From: Alphaproteobacteria bacterium
GTDB taxonomy: Bacteria > Pseudomonadota > Alphaproteobacteria > Micavibrionales > Micavibrionaceae
Length of the DNA stretch: 38,916 nt
NCBI GenBank assembly: GCA_016757515.1
Contig: JAERIN010000011.1
Location: 1 to 38,916 of the forward strand
Direction: 5' to 3'
The notes below the pieces were generated by a model that saw only the letters and a list, made by a program, of their open reading frames with translations, did not search any database and was not told the origin of the DNA. Position numbers and translations under genes: made by a program. Positions within the stretch are counted from its first letter, which is position 1. Every line of letters begins with the position of its first letter. Positions 1 to 8,433 of the stretch are shown piece by piece.

Positions 1-423
1 CGCGCGCGCGACCCAGACGACCCCTTCCGCCTCATGGGCTTTGGGCACCGGGTGTACAAAAGCTATGACCCCCGGGCGGAGGTCCTGAAGGCGTCGTGCC
101 ACGCGGTGCTGGAGGACCTGGGCGTGCACGGGGACCCGCTCCTGGACCTTGCGCTAGAGCTGGAGCGCGTGGCGCTGTCCGAGCCGTACTTCCTGGAGCG
201 CGGACTCTACCCCAACGTGGACTTCTACTCCGGCATCATCCTGCGGGCCCTGGGCTTCCCGCCCAGCATGTTCACGGTCCTGTTCGCCCTGGCGCGGACC
301 ACGGGCTGGGTGTCGCAGTGGAAGGAGATGATGGAGGAGCCGAGCCAACGCATAGGCCGGCCCCGCCAAGTGTACACCGGGGCCACGGCCAGGCCCTTTG
401 TGCCTATCGGGGAGAGGGAGTAG
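1..423 (+). CDS. gltA: Citrate synthase, C-terminal part (5' end outside window)
   Basis: The open frame starts at base 1 and ends with TAG at 421-423, giving the last 140 residues of a hexameric-type (GltA) citrate synthase, which condenses acetyl-CoA and oxaloacetate in the TCA cycle. The stretch [18 protein letters not shown] holds the conserved GHRVY substrate-binding segment, followed by [13 protein letters not shown], whose Asp is the family's catalytic aspartate, and the terminal ARPRQVYTG arginine segment. The end of the protein matches the usual family end, so the gene is intact at its 3' side. The upstream part lies outside the window. Identification is by family motifs and is secure. 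Confidence 0.96.
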   Translation, partial: RARDPDDPFRLMGFGHRVYKSYDPRAEVLKASCHAVLEDLGVHGDPLLDLALELERVALSEPYFLERGLYPNVDFYSGIILRALGFPPSMFTVLFALARTTGWVSQWKEMMEEPSQRIGRPRQVYTGATARPFVPIGERE

Positions 424-427
424 AACT

Positions 428-579
428 ATGGCCCGTGTATTGCTGCTTGCCTGCGCTTCCTGGTATGCCTTTCCGCTGCGCCAGCGGACGCCGAGCACGC
501 GATCGATATATCGAAGTCAAAATACACAATTGACCTGGAAAAGGGTCGCGGCAAGGGCAAGATCTGTAGCAATTTGCAT
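428..579 (+). pseudogene. Decayed small secreted-protein ORF
   Basis: Four bases after gltA an ATG at 428 opens a hydrophobic start (MARVLLLACASWYAF) that resembles a signal peptide and follows a purine-rich GGGAGAGGGAG. Coding character then seems to move to another frame: from about 490 that frame reads AEHAIDISKSKYTIDLEKG, like a mature secreted protein. The two parts are out of frame with each other, so I read this as a gene broken by a frameshift and cut at its 3' side near 579 by the adjacent transposase relic. The family is not recognised. It may instead be chance open frames in intergenic DNA. Confidence 0.3.
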
Positions 580-839
580 CAAGAGCTATCCCTAAACAGG
601 GCCTCCAGGTCGCCGGGATCCGCCAGGCTCTGGCGTCGCTTTTTGAGGGTGCCGAAGGTTTTCTAGATAGGATTACGGTCCGGTGAATAGGGCGGCAGGG
701 GCAGGAGGCCCTTCTCTATTCAGCGCTCTATGGTCATGGCCGCGTTTGAGCCCCGAAAAAGCAGGGGTGCCAGCCACTCTTTGCCTCTCTGGGCCATGAT
801 CAGTGTCGTCTTTTTGTGCGCTCTCTGAGGTCTAGGGAG
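579..839 (-). pseudogene. IS630-family transposase relic
   Basis: On the minus strand, 698 to 663 encodes LPPYSPDRNPI followed by a stop where IS630/Tc1-type transposases have Glu (the catalytic E of the DDE triad, in PYSPDLNPIE). The frame resumes as KTFGTLKKRRQSLADPGD and ends at 579. Further upstream (about 830-725) another segment reads TTLIMAQRGKEWLAPLLF, like the central region of these enzymes, but the approximately 30 residues carrying the second Asp are missing and the frame is broken. It is therefore an internally deleted, stop-containing relic. No terminal inverted repeats or target duplication could be recognised. Confidence 0.72.
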
Positions 840-910
840 TAGGTCATGCGCGAATCATGGCGTGAGATATTCCTTAATGCAAAGTGCTATAATTGAGTCC
901 TGAGCCTAGT

Positions 911-2068
911 CTAAGGCCATGCCCCCCTCGGGGTCAGGGTCCCGCGGGACAGGCCGGGCTGCCCTCGTATGCGGGTAAAGGCGAGTATGGCCCCGGCGGT
1001 GAGGGAGGCGGACAGGAGGGCAGAGCCGCCGTAGCTTAGGAACGGGAGGGTTGTCCCCTTCGCGGGGATGAGGGCCAGGGCGGAGCCCGCGTGCGTGGCC
1101 ACCTGCACCCCCAGGAGGGCCAGGAGGCCCCCGCCCGCGAGAACGGCGAACATGTCCTGCCCGGCGGCCAGGCGGGCGTACCCCCGCCAGAGAATGAGGG
1201 CGAACAGCGCCAGGACGGCCCAGACGAGGACGGCCCCCATCTCCTCCCCCGCGACAGCGAGCATGAAGTCCGCATGCGCGTCTGGCAGGCGGGCCTTCAC
1301 TGCGCCGTGCCCTGGGCCCACGCCGAAAAAGCCCCCGCTGGATAGGGCTTCCAAGGACCGGTCCACCTGGTATGTGTCCCCCGAGGCCGGGTCCCAGAAC
1401 CGATCCACACGACTGCGCACGTGGGGCAGGGCGTGGTACGCCGCCACGAGGCCACCCGCGCCCGCCGCGAGGCCAAAGCCCGCCAGGCGCAGGGGGGCAC
1501 CCGCGAGGACCGCCACGGCAGCCACGGCAGCGGTGATTTGCACGCTGCTACCCAGGTCCGGCTGCGCGAGGAGGAGCGCGACGGTCACGGCCCACAGGCC
1601 CACGGCGGCACGGCGCCCCCATGTCAGGGACACCCCATAAGGGCGCGTCACAGCCCAGGCGGTCACAACGATGAGGGCGGGCTTGGCGAACTCCGACGGC
1701 TGGACAGACTGCCCCGCGAGGGAGAGCCAGCGTTGCGCCCCCTTGACCTCGCCTCCCGTGAACAGAACGGCCACCAGGCCTGCGAGCGCGGCCACGAGGA
1801 GGAGGCACGCTCCGCGACAGAGCCACCGGGGCCCGAGCGCTGAGAGTCCCAGGACCGCAAAGGCGCACGGGCCCAGAAGCACTGCATGCCGGAATAGGAA
1901 ATAATAGGGCGGTAGGCTAATGCGTTCGGCCACCGTTGGGCTAGCTGTGGCGACGAGCATAAGGCCCAGGAGCATCAGGGCCCCAAAGGCCGCGAGGGAG
2001 ACGCGGTCCACCGTCCACCACCACCGGGCCAGGAGAGAGTCGTCCGCTCTGGAAAAAGCGCGGGCCAT
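911..2068 (-). CDS. ftsW: FtsW, septal peptidoglycan glycosyltransferase (SEDS family)
   Basis: 385 residues, the usual size for alphaproteobacterial FtsW, with about ten hydrophobic segments. SEDS landmarks are present: VAERI near the first membrane segment, FTGGEVKGAQRWLSL and QPSEFAKPA in the region carrying the catalytic loop residues, and the C-terminal PAKGTTLPFLSYGGSAL. SEDS proteins polymerise lipid II in the inner membrane; FtsW does this at the division septum with its cognate PBP. FtsW rather than RodA is favoured by VATASPTVAERI and by the length. It is followed, 39 bases away on the same strand, by nothing from the dcw cluster but preceded by a cinA-like gene; murD lies 14 kb away. 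The start ATG is at 2068, with AAGGTG nine bases before it. Confidence 0.93.
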   Translation of the reverse strand: MARAFSRADDSLLARWWWTVDRVSLAAFGALMLLGLMLVATASPTVAERISLPPYYFLFRHAVLLGPCAFAVLGLSALGPRWLCRGACLLLVAALAGLVAVLFTGGEVKGAQRWLSLAGQSVQPSEFAKPALIVVTAWAVTRPYGVSLTWGRRAAVGLWAVTVALLLAQPDLGSSVQITAAVAAVAVLAGAPLRLAGFGLAAGAGGLVAAYHALPHVRSRVDRFWDPASGDTYQVDRSLEALSSGGFFGVGPGHGAVKARLPDAHADFMLAVAGEEMGAVLVWAVLALFALILWRGYARLAAGQDMFAVLAGGGLLALLGVQVATHAGSALALIPAKGTTLPFLSYGGSALLSASLTAGAILAFTRIRGQPGLSRGTLTPRGAWP

Positions 2069-2107
2069 GCGTGGCGCACCTTAGGCATCCGGGCCGGGCC
2101 CCACAAG

Positions 2108-2845
2108 TCACACAGTGGATTGGGTGATGGCCTGCTCCACGGCGGCGCGGGCGGCCTCAACGGCAGAAGCGTCCCGCCCCCGGATAACGACCTGTACGCC
2201 CATGGAGCGGCGCCTGTGCGCGTCAAAGTGGGGGTAGGAGCCGATGTTCACGCCCGCGTGGCCTATCTGCACGGCTTCTAGCGCGGCGGCGATGGCGCTC
2301 TCGGGCTGGGTCGTGTCCACAGTGGCCGTGAAGACCTCCGGCCCTGGGGGGATCTCGGACAGAGCGGCGGCCAGCATAGCCTCCATGATCGCGGGCACAC
2401 CGGCCATAACAAAGACGTTGCCAAGAGCAAAACCCGGTGCGCCCGTGAGGGCATTGCCGATGAGGCGGGCCCCACGGGGGACAAGGGCCATTTTGCGCCG
2501 CGCCGGGGTCAGCTTCGCCGGGTCCCCGTAGTGTGCGGCCATGAGGGCCACGGCCTCCGGATGCTCCGTGAGGGGCGCGCCCAGGGCCTTCGCCACCGCC
2601 GCAGCGGTGATGTCGTCGTGCGTGGGGCCGATGCCCCCAGAGGTGAACAGGTACGTATAGCGGGCGCGGAGCGCGTTCACCGCCTCCACAATCGCGGCCT
2701 GCCCGTCCGGGACCACCCGCGCCTCGCGCAGAGCGATGCCGTGCGCGGTGAGCAGCCGCGCCGCCGTGGTGGTGTTCACGTCCCGCGTCCGGCCCGAGAG
2801 AATCTCGTTCCCGATGACCAACACCGCTGCCGTGGGAGCATTCAT
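2108..2845 (-). CDS. CinA-type / molybdopterin-binding (MoCF) domain protein
   Basis: 245 residues forming a single MoCF-biosynthesis domain. The start [20 protein letters not shown] and the middle [21 protein letters not shown] are the hallmark motifs of the competence/damage-inducible CinA N-terminal domain, which in studied members has ADP-ribose pyrophosphatase activity. The C-terminal nicotinamide-nucleotide deamidase (PncC) domain of full-length CinA is absent, as in many alphaproteobacterial homologues. The gene lies upstream of ftsW on the same strand with a 39-base gap and could be co-transcribed. No Shine-Dalgarno sequence is evident before the ATG at 2845. The cellular substrate is not inferable. 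Confidence 0.88.
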   Translation of the reverse strand: MNAPTAAVLVIGNEILSGRTRDVNTTTAARLLTAHGIALREARVVPDGQAAIVEAVNALRARYTYLFTSGGIGPTHDDITAAAVAKALGAPLTEHPEAVALMAAHYGDPAKLTPARRKMALVPRGARLIGNALTGAPGFALGNVFVMAGVPAIMEAMLAAALSEIPPGPEVFTATVDTTQPESAIAAALEAVQIGHAGVNIGSYPHFDAHRRRSMGVQVVIRGRDASAVEAARAAVEQAITQSTV

Positions 2846-2938
2846 GGGTGCAGACTAGGACCGGTTGAGGGCGCTGTGAAGACCCCACACAAACAGAGGG
2901 CATCTCGGGCTCTTTGGGGCCGCGACTCATCACTTCTC

Positions 2939-2968
2939 TTGACAGCGCCTCTTGCGCTCGCGCATTCT
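2939..2968 (+). promoter_or_regulatory. Candidate greA promoter
   Basis: A perfect TTGACA at 2939-2944 is followed after 18 bases by CATTCT at 2963-2968. This would start transcription near 2975, just before the hairpin at 2981. Consensus matching only; the -10 is weak. Confidence 0.5.
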
Positions 2969-2980
2969 GGGGCCAGACAG

Positions 2981-3003
2981 GCCCCGCTGCGGCGGGGCTT
3001 TTT
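2981..3003 (+). terminator. Intrinsic terminator or attenuator in the greA leader
   Basis: A seven-base-pair GC stem (GCCCCGC at 2981-2987 with GCGGGGC at 2992-2998), a four-base loop and five Ts form a textbook intrinsic terminator on the plus strand. There is no plus-strand gene upstream for it to end, and it lies between a promoter candidate and greA, so it more likely attenuates greA transcription. Confidence 0.75.
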
Positions 3004-3025
3004 GTTGCAAGGAAGGAGGACGCAC

Positions 3026-3502
3026 ATGGACAAAGTTCCGATGACTCCGGCGGGGCACGCGGCGCTGACGGCAGAGCTGGCCGACCTGAAGTCCGTCCGC
3101 CGCCCGGCGGTCATCGCGGCCATCGCCACGGCGCGGGAGCACGGGGACCTCTCGGAGAACGCGGAGTACCACGCGGCCAAGGAGCAGCAGAGCTTTATTG
3201 AGGGGCGCATCAAGGAGCTGGAGGGCGCACTGGGCGCGGCGCAGGTGGTGGACCCGGCGGACCACGCGGGTGAGACTGTGGTGCGATTCGGCGCGCGCGT
3301 GACCCTGGTGGACGAGGAGACGGAGGAGGTGGCGGAGTATCAGATTGTGGGCCCGTACGAGGCGGACGCAGATAAGGGCCGCCTGTCCATCGCCGCGCCG
3401 ATCGCCCGCGCCCTCATCGGCAAGCGGCAGGGGGACAGCGTGACGGTGCGCAGCCCCAAGGGCGCGCGGTCCTACGCCATTGAAAAGGTGTGGTACGCGT
3501 AA
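3026..3502 (+). CDS. greA: Transcription elongation factor GreA
   Basis: 158 residues, the same length as E. coli GreA. The ATG at 3026 has a strong AAGGAGGA six bases upstream; a longer in-frame extension runs antisense through cinA and is discounted. The N-terminal coiled coil ([19 protein letters not shown], then [20 protein letters not shown], carrying the acidic tip residues) inserts in the RNA polymerase secondary channel and stimulates cleavage of backtracked transcripts. The C-terminal FKBP-like domain ends [16 protein letters not shown]. The gene converges on a Sel1-repeat gene with six bases between stops. A second, diverged copy of its last 16 codons lies 830 bases downstream. Confidence 0.97.
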   Translation: MDKVPMTPAGHAALTAELADLKSVRRPAVIAAIATAREHGDLSENAEYHAAKEQQSFIEGRIKELEGALGAAQVVDPADHAGETVVRFGARVTLVDEETEEVAEYQIVGPYEADADKGRLSIAAPIARALIGKRQGDSVTVRSPKGARSYAIEKVWYA

Positions 3503-3508
3503 GGCCCC

Positions 3509-4285
3509 CTATGCGGCCCCGCGCCCCAGCCGCGCCCGCTCCGCCGCCGCCCGCGCCTTTGCACGAGAGAGGGCGGAAGGGGTGAGTTCTGATGCCGCAA
3601 AATACCGTAGCTTTGCCGCATCCTCATCTCCCTGCGCCGCCGCGAGGGAGAGCCACACATAGGCCTCCCCATAATCCTGCGGTACGCCACGGCCCATGCC
3701 ATACATCATGCCCAGATTGTACTGCGCCTGGACATACCCCTGCCCTGCTGCCTTGCGGTACCATTCCACCGCCTGCACATCATCCTGCGCGACGCCATGG
3801 CCCTTGTCATACATCACGCCCAGATTGTTCTGCGCCTCGGCCAACCCCTGCTCCGCCGCTGTGCGGGTCCAGGCCACCGCCTGCCCATAATCCTGCGCCA
3901 CGCCCCGGCCATTGTGATACATCCCACCCAGACTGTGCTGTGCCTGGGCCAGTCCCTGCTCCGCTGCCTTGCGGGTCCAGGCCAGAGCCTGCGCATCGTC
4001 CTGCGGCACGCCTTGACCTAAAGCATACATCAGGCCCAGATTGTGCTGTGCCATGGCAAACCCCTGCACCGCCGCCATGCGGAAACAGGACACGGCCTCC
4101 CCATAGTCCTGCCCAACACCTTTGCCATCCCGATACAGCACGCCCAGGTTGTACTGCGCCTTGGCGTCTCCGGCTTCGGCCATAGAGAGGAGCTTGGCCA
4201 CGACCGAGGCCCTGATACGGCCCCACACAAAAAGGGCAACACCGATAAGGGCGACGGCGATGAGGGCGAGGGTGAGGGCGTCCAT
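3509..4285 (-). CDS. Membrane-anchored Sel1-repeat (TPR-like) protein
   Basis: 258 residues. One hydrophobic helix (about residues 4-22, followed by Arg) anchors the N-terminus. Five near-perfect 36-residue Sel1-like repeats occupy about residues 39-218, each of the form AQ.NLG.MY..G.GV.QD...A..W..KAA.QG, followed by a half repeat and a charged Ala/Arg tail. Sel1 repeats form alpha solenoids that scaffold protein complexes; here the solenoid would be on either side of the inner membrane depending on topology, which cannot be fixed. Repeat similarity at the DNA level suggests recent internal duplication. It sits between greA and a greA 3' relic, so it may have been inserted there. No specific function is assignable. 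Confidence 0.85.
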   Translation of the reverse strand: MDALTLALIAVALIGVALFVWGRIRASVVAKLLSMAEAGDAKAQYNLGVLYRDGKGVGQDYGEAVSCFRMAAVQGFAMAQHNLGLMYALGQGVPQDDAQALAWTRKAAEQGLAQAQHSLGGMYHNGRGVAQDYGQAVAWTRTAAEQGLAEAQNNLGVMYDKGHGVAQDDVQAVEWYRKAAGQGYVQAQYNLGMMYGMGRGVPQDYGEAYVWLSLAAAQGDEDAAKLRYFAASELTPSALSRAKARAAAERARLGRGAA

Positions 4286-4330
4286 GGTGGCCCCACACTA
4301 CCGGTTCGGGCGGGGGGCGGCAAGGTCCAC

Positions 4331-4381
4331 ACGCCAAAGGGCCCCCGTGGGTACGAGATTGAGAAGGTCTGGTACGCGTGA
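4331..4381 (+). pseudogene. Relic of a second greA 3' end
   Basis: The 17 codons from 4331 to 4381 read [16 protein letters not shown] and then a stop, against [16 protein letters not shown] plus stop at the end of intact greA; the following GGCCCC is also shared. Twelve of 16 residues match and synonymous sites differ, so the duplication is not recent. No upstream part of greA remains. It marks an old duplication or recombination between greA and the carB fragment. Confidence 0.7.
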
Positions 4382-4443
4382 GGCCCCACAGGGCGGACAA
4401 GGCCCGTGACACGGCCCCGCGCCGTGGTGTACACCCTGGGCCC

Positions 4444-6054
4444 ATGCTGCAGTCTGACGAGTGTGCACCATCCGACCGAGAGAAGGTCATCATCCTGGGC
4501 GGCGGGCCGAACCGCATCGGCCAGGGGATCGAGTTTGATTATTGCTGCGTGCACGCGTGCTATGCGCTGCGCGCGGCGGGGTTTGAGACCATCATGGTCA
4601 ACTGCAACCCGGAGACCGTCTCCACGGACTACGACACCGCCGACCGCCTGTACTTTGAGCCCCTGACGGCGGAGGACGTGCTGGAGATTGTCCACGCGGA
4701 GTCCCACAATGGCAATTTGCGGGGCGTCATCGTGCAGCTGGGGGGCCAAACGCCCCTGGGCCTGGCCCGCGCGCTGGAGGCCGAGGGCGTGCCGATCCTG
4801 GGCACGTCCCCGGACGCCATAGACCTAGCAGAGGACCGGGAGCGCTTCCAGCGCCTCCTGAACGACCTGGGCCTCAAGCAGCCGCCCAACGGCATCGCGC
4901 GCTCCGCCGAAGAGGCCGAGACCATCGCGGGCGGCATCGGCTTCCCCCTTGTCATCCGCCCCTCGTACGTCCTGGGCGGGCGGGGGATGGAGATCGTGCA
5001 CGACATGTCGGGCCTCAAGGCCTATATCGGCAGCGCCGTGCGGGTGTCTGAGGGCACGCCGGTCCTCCTGGACCGGTACCTAAAGAGCGCGATTGAGGTG
5101 GACGTGGACGCCGTCGCGGATGGCGAAACCGTCTATGTTGCGGGGGTGATGGAGCACATTGAGGAAGCTGGAATCCACTCCGGGGATTCGGCCTGCGTCC
5201 TGCCCCCGCACTCCCTGACCGCGAACATTGTGGACACGCTGAGGGCGCAGACTATAGCACTGGCCAGGGCCCTGAATGTCCGGGGCCTTATGAACGTGCA
5301 GTTCGCTGTGCGCAAGGGGGAGGTGTATATTCTTGAGGTCAACCCCCGCGCATCGCGGACTGTGCCCTTCGTCGCCAAGGCCACCGGTGTGCCCGTGGCC
5401 AAGATCGCCGCGCAGGTTATGGCGGGGGCCCCGCTATCGGGTCTCCTGGCGCACACCCTCGCCCCCACAGAGGCCAATGGCTCAACACACTACGCCGTCA
5501 AGGCCCCGGTGTTTCCCTTCAACCGCTTTCCGGGGGTGGAGCCCCTGCTGGGGCCCGAAATGCGCTCCACCGGGGAGGTCATGGGCTGGGACGCAGACCT
5601 GGCCCGCGCCATGGCCAAGGCCCAGATCGGTGCCGGGCAGGCCCTGCCCACGGGGGGGACGGTGTTTCTGTCCGTGCGGGACGAGGACAAGGCCGCCCTC
5701 ACGCCCATCGCGCGGGACCTGGCCGCCATGGGCTTCGCCCTCATCGCCACGGGGGGCACCGCGCGCCACCTGGCCGGCCAGGGCCTTTCCGTCGCCCGCG
5801 TAAACAAGGTCGCCGAGGGGCAGCCGCACATCGTGGACGCCATGATCAACGGGGACGTGGCCCTGGTCATCAACACCACGGCCAAGACTGCCGCTGCCGT
5901 GGCCGACGCGCACAGCCTCCGCCGCGTGGCCCTGATGCACAAAATCCCCTACTACACCCTCCTGACCGCCGCGTCCGCCGGGGTGCGGGCCATCGGGGCC
6001 CTGCGCGCCGGTGGGATCACCGCCACGCCGCTGCAAAAGGTGCACGCGGGCTGA
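4444..6054 (+). CDS. carB: Carbamoyl-phosphate synthase large subunit, free-standing C-terminal half
   Basis: From the ATG at 4444 this gives 536 residues, half the usual approximately 1070. It begins exactly at the linker to the second synthetase unit ([18 protein letters not shown]), contains the carbamate-kinase-like ATP-grasp domain ([76 protein letters not shown]) and ends with the MGS-like allosteric domain (about residue 410 on, [13 protein letters not shown]). The half that makes carboxyphosphate and docks CarA is absent from the window. Motifs look intact, so it could be one part of a split CarB, as known in some archaea and Aquifex, or a truncated duplicate. No clear ribosome-binding site precedes 4444; an in-frame GTG at 4378 is possible but adds non-family residues. 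Confidence 0.9.
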   Translation: MLQSDECAPSDREKVIILGGGPNRIGQGIEFDYCCVHACYALRAAGFETIMVNCNPETVSTDYDTADRLYFEPLTAEDVLEIVHAESHNGNLRGVIVQLGGQTPLGLARALEAEGVPILGTSPDAIDLAEDRERFQRLLNDLGLKQPPNGIARSAEEAETIAGGIGFPLVIRPSYVLGGRGMEIVHDMSGLKAYIGSAVRVSEGTPVLLDRYLKSAIEVDVDAVADGETVYVAGVMEHIEEAGIHSGDSACVLPPHSLTANIVDTLRAQTIALARALNVRGLMNVQFAVRKGEVYILEVNPRASRTVPFVAKATGVPVAKIAAQVMAGAPLSGLLAHTLAPTEANGSTHYAVKAPVFPFNRFPGVEPLLGPEMRSTGEVMGWDADLARAMAKAQIGAGQALPTGGTVFLSVRDEDKAALTPIARDLAAMGFALIATGGTARHLAGQGLSVARVNKVAEGQPHIVDAMINGDVALVINTTAKTAAAVADAHSLRRVALMHKIPYYTLLTAASAGVRAIGALRAGGITATPLQKVHAG

Positions 6055-6421
6055 GCCGCGCCCCGCCGCGCGTTTTGGCCCGGAGCCGATCAATGGCCGG
6101 GTCTGGGGCCCAGATCTATGCTGCACCGCAGCATAACACACCCCCGTATCCGCGCGAAAATGTTGTATACTCAATATCCTGGGAAGGGCCCTAGAACCCG
6201 GGAAGCGCCCGAGTCGCGCCACCGCCGTGATACCGCCCAGCCACCGCTGTGATGCCACCGTGATACCGCCCGGCCACCGCCCAGCCACCCTCGCGCTACC
6301 GCTGTGCCGCCATTGTGGCTGCACCCGGCGGGCCCCGACGCGCGCTTTTTGTGTTGACTTGGGGTGTTTTTGTGTGGAATGTCCACATGGGTATCGGAAA
6401 TCTTAGAGAAAGGAAAAGATT
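6055..6421. other. Intergenic stretch between carB half and the AT-rich orphan gene
   Basis: 367 bases without a supported gene. They contain a perfect eight-base-pair hairpin (TATGCTGC at 6117-6124 with GCAGCATA at 6128-6135, loop ACC), a TATACT at 6165-6170, a short imprecise repeat block near 6216-6290, and a TTGACT at 6354-6359 upstream of the next gene. Confidence 0.5.
6216..6290. repeat. Short degenerate tandem repeats
   Basis: The units GTGATACCGCCC (6227-6238 and 6260-6271) and GCCACCG/CAGCCACC recur several times in imperfect head-to-tail order. The pattern suggests slippage or a decayed repeat rather than a coding sequence; no function is claimed. Confidence 0.55.
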
Positions 6422-7027
6422 ATGGCAGAATGGAGTGCAGATAAACCCACCAGAGCTGGGCAGGGCTCTGCGGTGCGCCTTTTTAGGGATGCTTGCCTGC
6501 CTCAAGATGATGGTGAAACCCCAACAGACGCATGGATTGATTTGCATCCAAAGAGCGCATTTCCCAGTTTTCGCTTATGCCTTCAACTCATTTGTGATCA
6601 GATGCGATCTGCATATCGCATAATTGAAGATATGGACAAACTTGGCCTTTTGGAAGATTTTGAGCGCCATGAACTAGAATTGATCCAGGATCTATTCTTT
6701 GATAGAGAAAAAAATATGGACCAAAGAAAGGTCTCCCAATCTGTGGCAGCCCTGACAGATGAACAAATAAATAGCATCCCTTCTTTAATAGAAGAGTATA
6801 TTTCAAAATTGCTAATGCTAAATACAAGAATTTCATCTATAAATGGACCGACCTTTGATAGAGATTCATTGAATGCTTTTCTGGGAATGTGCATACGTTC
6901 CCTGAGAACAATGGCAGTAAAATTTCCAGATACGCTTAGACAATGCAGACAGGCCGCGCTTGCAGAACAAGAGGGTGCTGATAGGGAAAATGAGGGCAAA
7001 CCCGGCCCTACCTCTGAGAAAGCGTAA
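6422..7027 (+). CDS. Hypothetical protein, AT-rich orphan
   Basis: 201 residues, preceded by GAAAGGAAAAG at a proper distance from ATG 6422. The first 55 residues are polar and GC-rich in coding, while from about 6540 the gene is clearly AT-richer than its neighbours with A/T-ending codons. The body is predicted largely alpha-helical with heptad-like hydrophobics (for example IIEDMDKLGLLEDFERHELE) and a Glu/Lys tail; no signal peptide or transmembrane segment is apparent. No family was recognised. Composition unlike its surroundings suggests acquisition. It converges on ubiA with a 34-base gap. Confidence 0.7.
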   Translation: MAEWSADKPTRAGQGSAVRLFRDACLPQDDGETPTDAWIDLHPKSAFPSFRLCLQLICDQMRSAYRIIEDMDKLGLLEDFERHELELIQDLFFDREKNMDQRKVSQSVAALTDEQINSIPSLIEEYISKLLMLNTRISSINGPTFDRDSLNAFLGMCIRSLRTMAVKFPDTLRQCRQAALAEQEGADRENEGKPGPTSEKA

Positions 7028-7061
7028 GCCAAGCCTCCCGCATTCTGCGACAGCCAGGCCC

Positions 7062-7904
7062 CTACCCCGGCGCGACGACAAACCGGCCCATGACCACGGC
7101 CCACAGGATCAAGAGCCCCGCGTCGCGGTTGGCCGCGAACAGGGCCCCTGGGTTCCGCCAGGACAACACCTGCCACGCGAGGTGCGCCCCTGCGGGCACG
7201 AGCCACAGGGGGTGCACGCCCGAAAGGGCCACGAAGGCGAGGGTCAGGGCGTAGCACGCGCCCACGAAGGGCCTGGCCCAGCGCCCCAGCGCGCGGGCGG
7301 AGGACTTGACCCCGGCGCGCGCGTCGTCCGCCGCGTCCTGCCGGGCGTAGATGGTGTCATAGCCAAGCGTCCAGCACGCGGCGGCGGTGTACAGGGCGAA
7401 CGCCGGGGGCGCGAGGGTGCCCGTGCTGGCGGCCCAGCCCATGAGGGCCCCCAGGTTGAACACGGCGGCGAGCACGACCTGCGGCCACCAGGTGACGCGC
7501 TTGGCCAGGGGGTAGAGGGCGATGAGGGGCACGGCGGCCAGGCCGATGGCAATGGTGAGGGCGTTGAACTGCGCCAGCACCAGCGCGCCCACCAGGCCCA
7601 GGCCTCCCGCGAGGGCCAGAGCGGCGGGGACGGACAGCGCCCCACGTGCCACAGGGCGGTCTGCGGTGCGGGACACGCGACGGTCTATGTCTCTGTCCCA
7701 GGCGTCGTTGACGGCGCAGCCCGCGCCCCGGACGGCTACGGCACCTATGGCGAAGAGGGCCGCGCTCCCCAGCGTGCGTGGGCAGGTGGGGCAGGGCGCG
7801 GCGGCGAACAGGCACCACCACGCAGGCAGTAGGGCGAGCCAGGTGCCCGTGGGCTTGTCCAGGCGGGCGAGGCGGGCGAGGGCGTGCAGAGTTTGGCCTT
7901 GCAT
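7062..7904 (-). CDS. ubiA: 4-hydroxybenzoate polyprenyltransferase UbiA
   Basis: 280 residues from the ATG at 7904 (a GTG at 7934 would add ten). UbiA-superfamily integral membrane prenyltransferase with about eight to nine hydrophobic helices and both aspartate-rich Mg-diphosphate motifs: NDAWDRDID and, near the middle, [13 protein letters not shown]. The neighbouring [17 protein letters not shown] and [10 protein letters not shown] are typical of the ubiquinone branch, in which the enzyme prenylates 4-hydroxybenzoate, so the organism probably makes ubiquinone. It is divergent from rpmE, sharing a 71-base intergenic space, and a TATAGT (7923-7918) lies shortly upstream of the start. Confidence 0.93.
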   Translation of the reverse strand: MQGQTLHALARLARLDKPTGTWLALLPAWWCLFAAAPCPTCPRTLGSAALFAIGAVAVRGAGCAVNDAWDRDIDRRVSRTADRPVARGALSVPAALALAGGLGLVGALVLAQFNALTIAIGLAAVPLIALYPLAKRVTWWPQVVLAAVFNLGALMGWAASTGTLAPPAFALYTAAACWTLGYDTIYARQDAADDARAGVKSSARALGRWARPFVGACYALTLAFVALSGVHPLWLVPAGAHLAWQVLSWRNPGALFAANRDAGLLILWAVVMGRFVVAPG

Positions 7905-7975
7905 CACGGCGCACAACACTATATGGGTTGTCACCCCGGGGGAAGCCGGGCCGACACGCGGGAGGGAACAAGACC

Positions 7976-8227
7976 ATGAAGGCAGACACGCACCCTGACT
8001 ACCACGAAATCACTGTTGTGATGACCGACGGCACGATCTACCAGACCCGCTCTACGTATGGGGAGCCTGGGGCGACCTTGAAGCTGGACGTAGACCCCCT
8101 CACGCACCCGGCATGGCAGGGCGGCGTGGCGCGGGTTGTGGAGCGCGGGCAGATGGACAAGTTTACCCGCCGCTTTGGGGACTTTGTAACGTCCTCCAGC
8201 AAGAGAAACGACGAAAAGTCCGCCTAA
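7976..8227 (+). CDS. rpmE: 50S ribosomal protein L31 (zinc-free type)
   Basis: 83 residues. The start [19 protein letters not shown] and the segment [14 protein letters not shown] are characteristic of L31. The four zinc-binding cysteines of the C+ form are absent, as is usual in alphaproteobacteria. The GGGAGGG before ATG 7976 is a good ribosome-binding site. The C-terminus is slightly extended by a Ser/Lys-rich tail. It is a single gene separate from the main ribosomal cluster. Confidence 0.95.
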   Translation: MKADTHPDYHEITVVMTDGTIYQTRSTYGEPGATLKLDVDPLTHPAWQGGVARVVERGQMDKFTRRFGDFVTSSSKRNDEKSA

Positions 8228-8433
8228 CCTCAGGACTCATCACAGCCACCAGGTGACCGTGGCGGCCAGGCGGGTGGCCGCGCGGGCCGGTGTGGACGCG
8301 CGCGTGATGGGCGCGCAGGATTTGGCTGCACCCGCCTGAGGCCGCCCCCTTCATGTTGCTTGCGCTCGGCGTGTAAGGAGGCTAGGGTCACAGCGGTTTT
8401 GTCCTGTTTTTCGCACGCGCCCGGCCCGCCGCC

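Larger units (their letters stand above)
424..910. other. Gene-poor stretch between gltA and ftsW
   Basis: Apart from the two degenerate coding relics there is no convincing gene here. From 840 to 910 the sequence becomes locally AT-richer and contains a perfect TATAAT at 888-893, without a good -35 box or a downstream plus-strand gene. Confidence 0.5.

Noticed and set aside
888-893. Perfect TATAAT
   Set aside because: No matching -35 at 16-18 bases and no plus-strand gene downstream, as ftsW is on the other strand.
2531-3502. A 323-codon plus-strand frame ending as GreA
   Set aside because: Its first half runs antisense to cinA, and the real GreA start at 3026 has a strong ribosome-binding site and the exact family length.
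3560-4180. Regular repeats every 108 bases that could be mistaken for a repeat array
   Set aside because: They are the codons of five 36-residue Sel1 repeats in one open frame, not a CRISPR or satellite.
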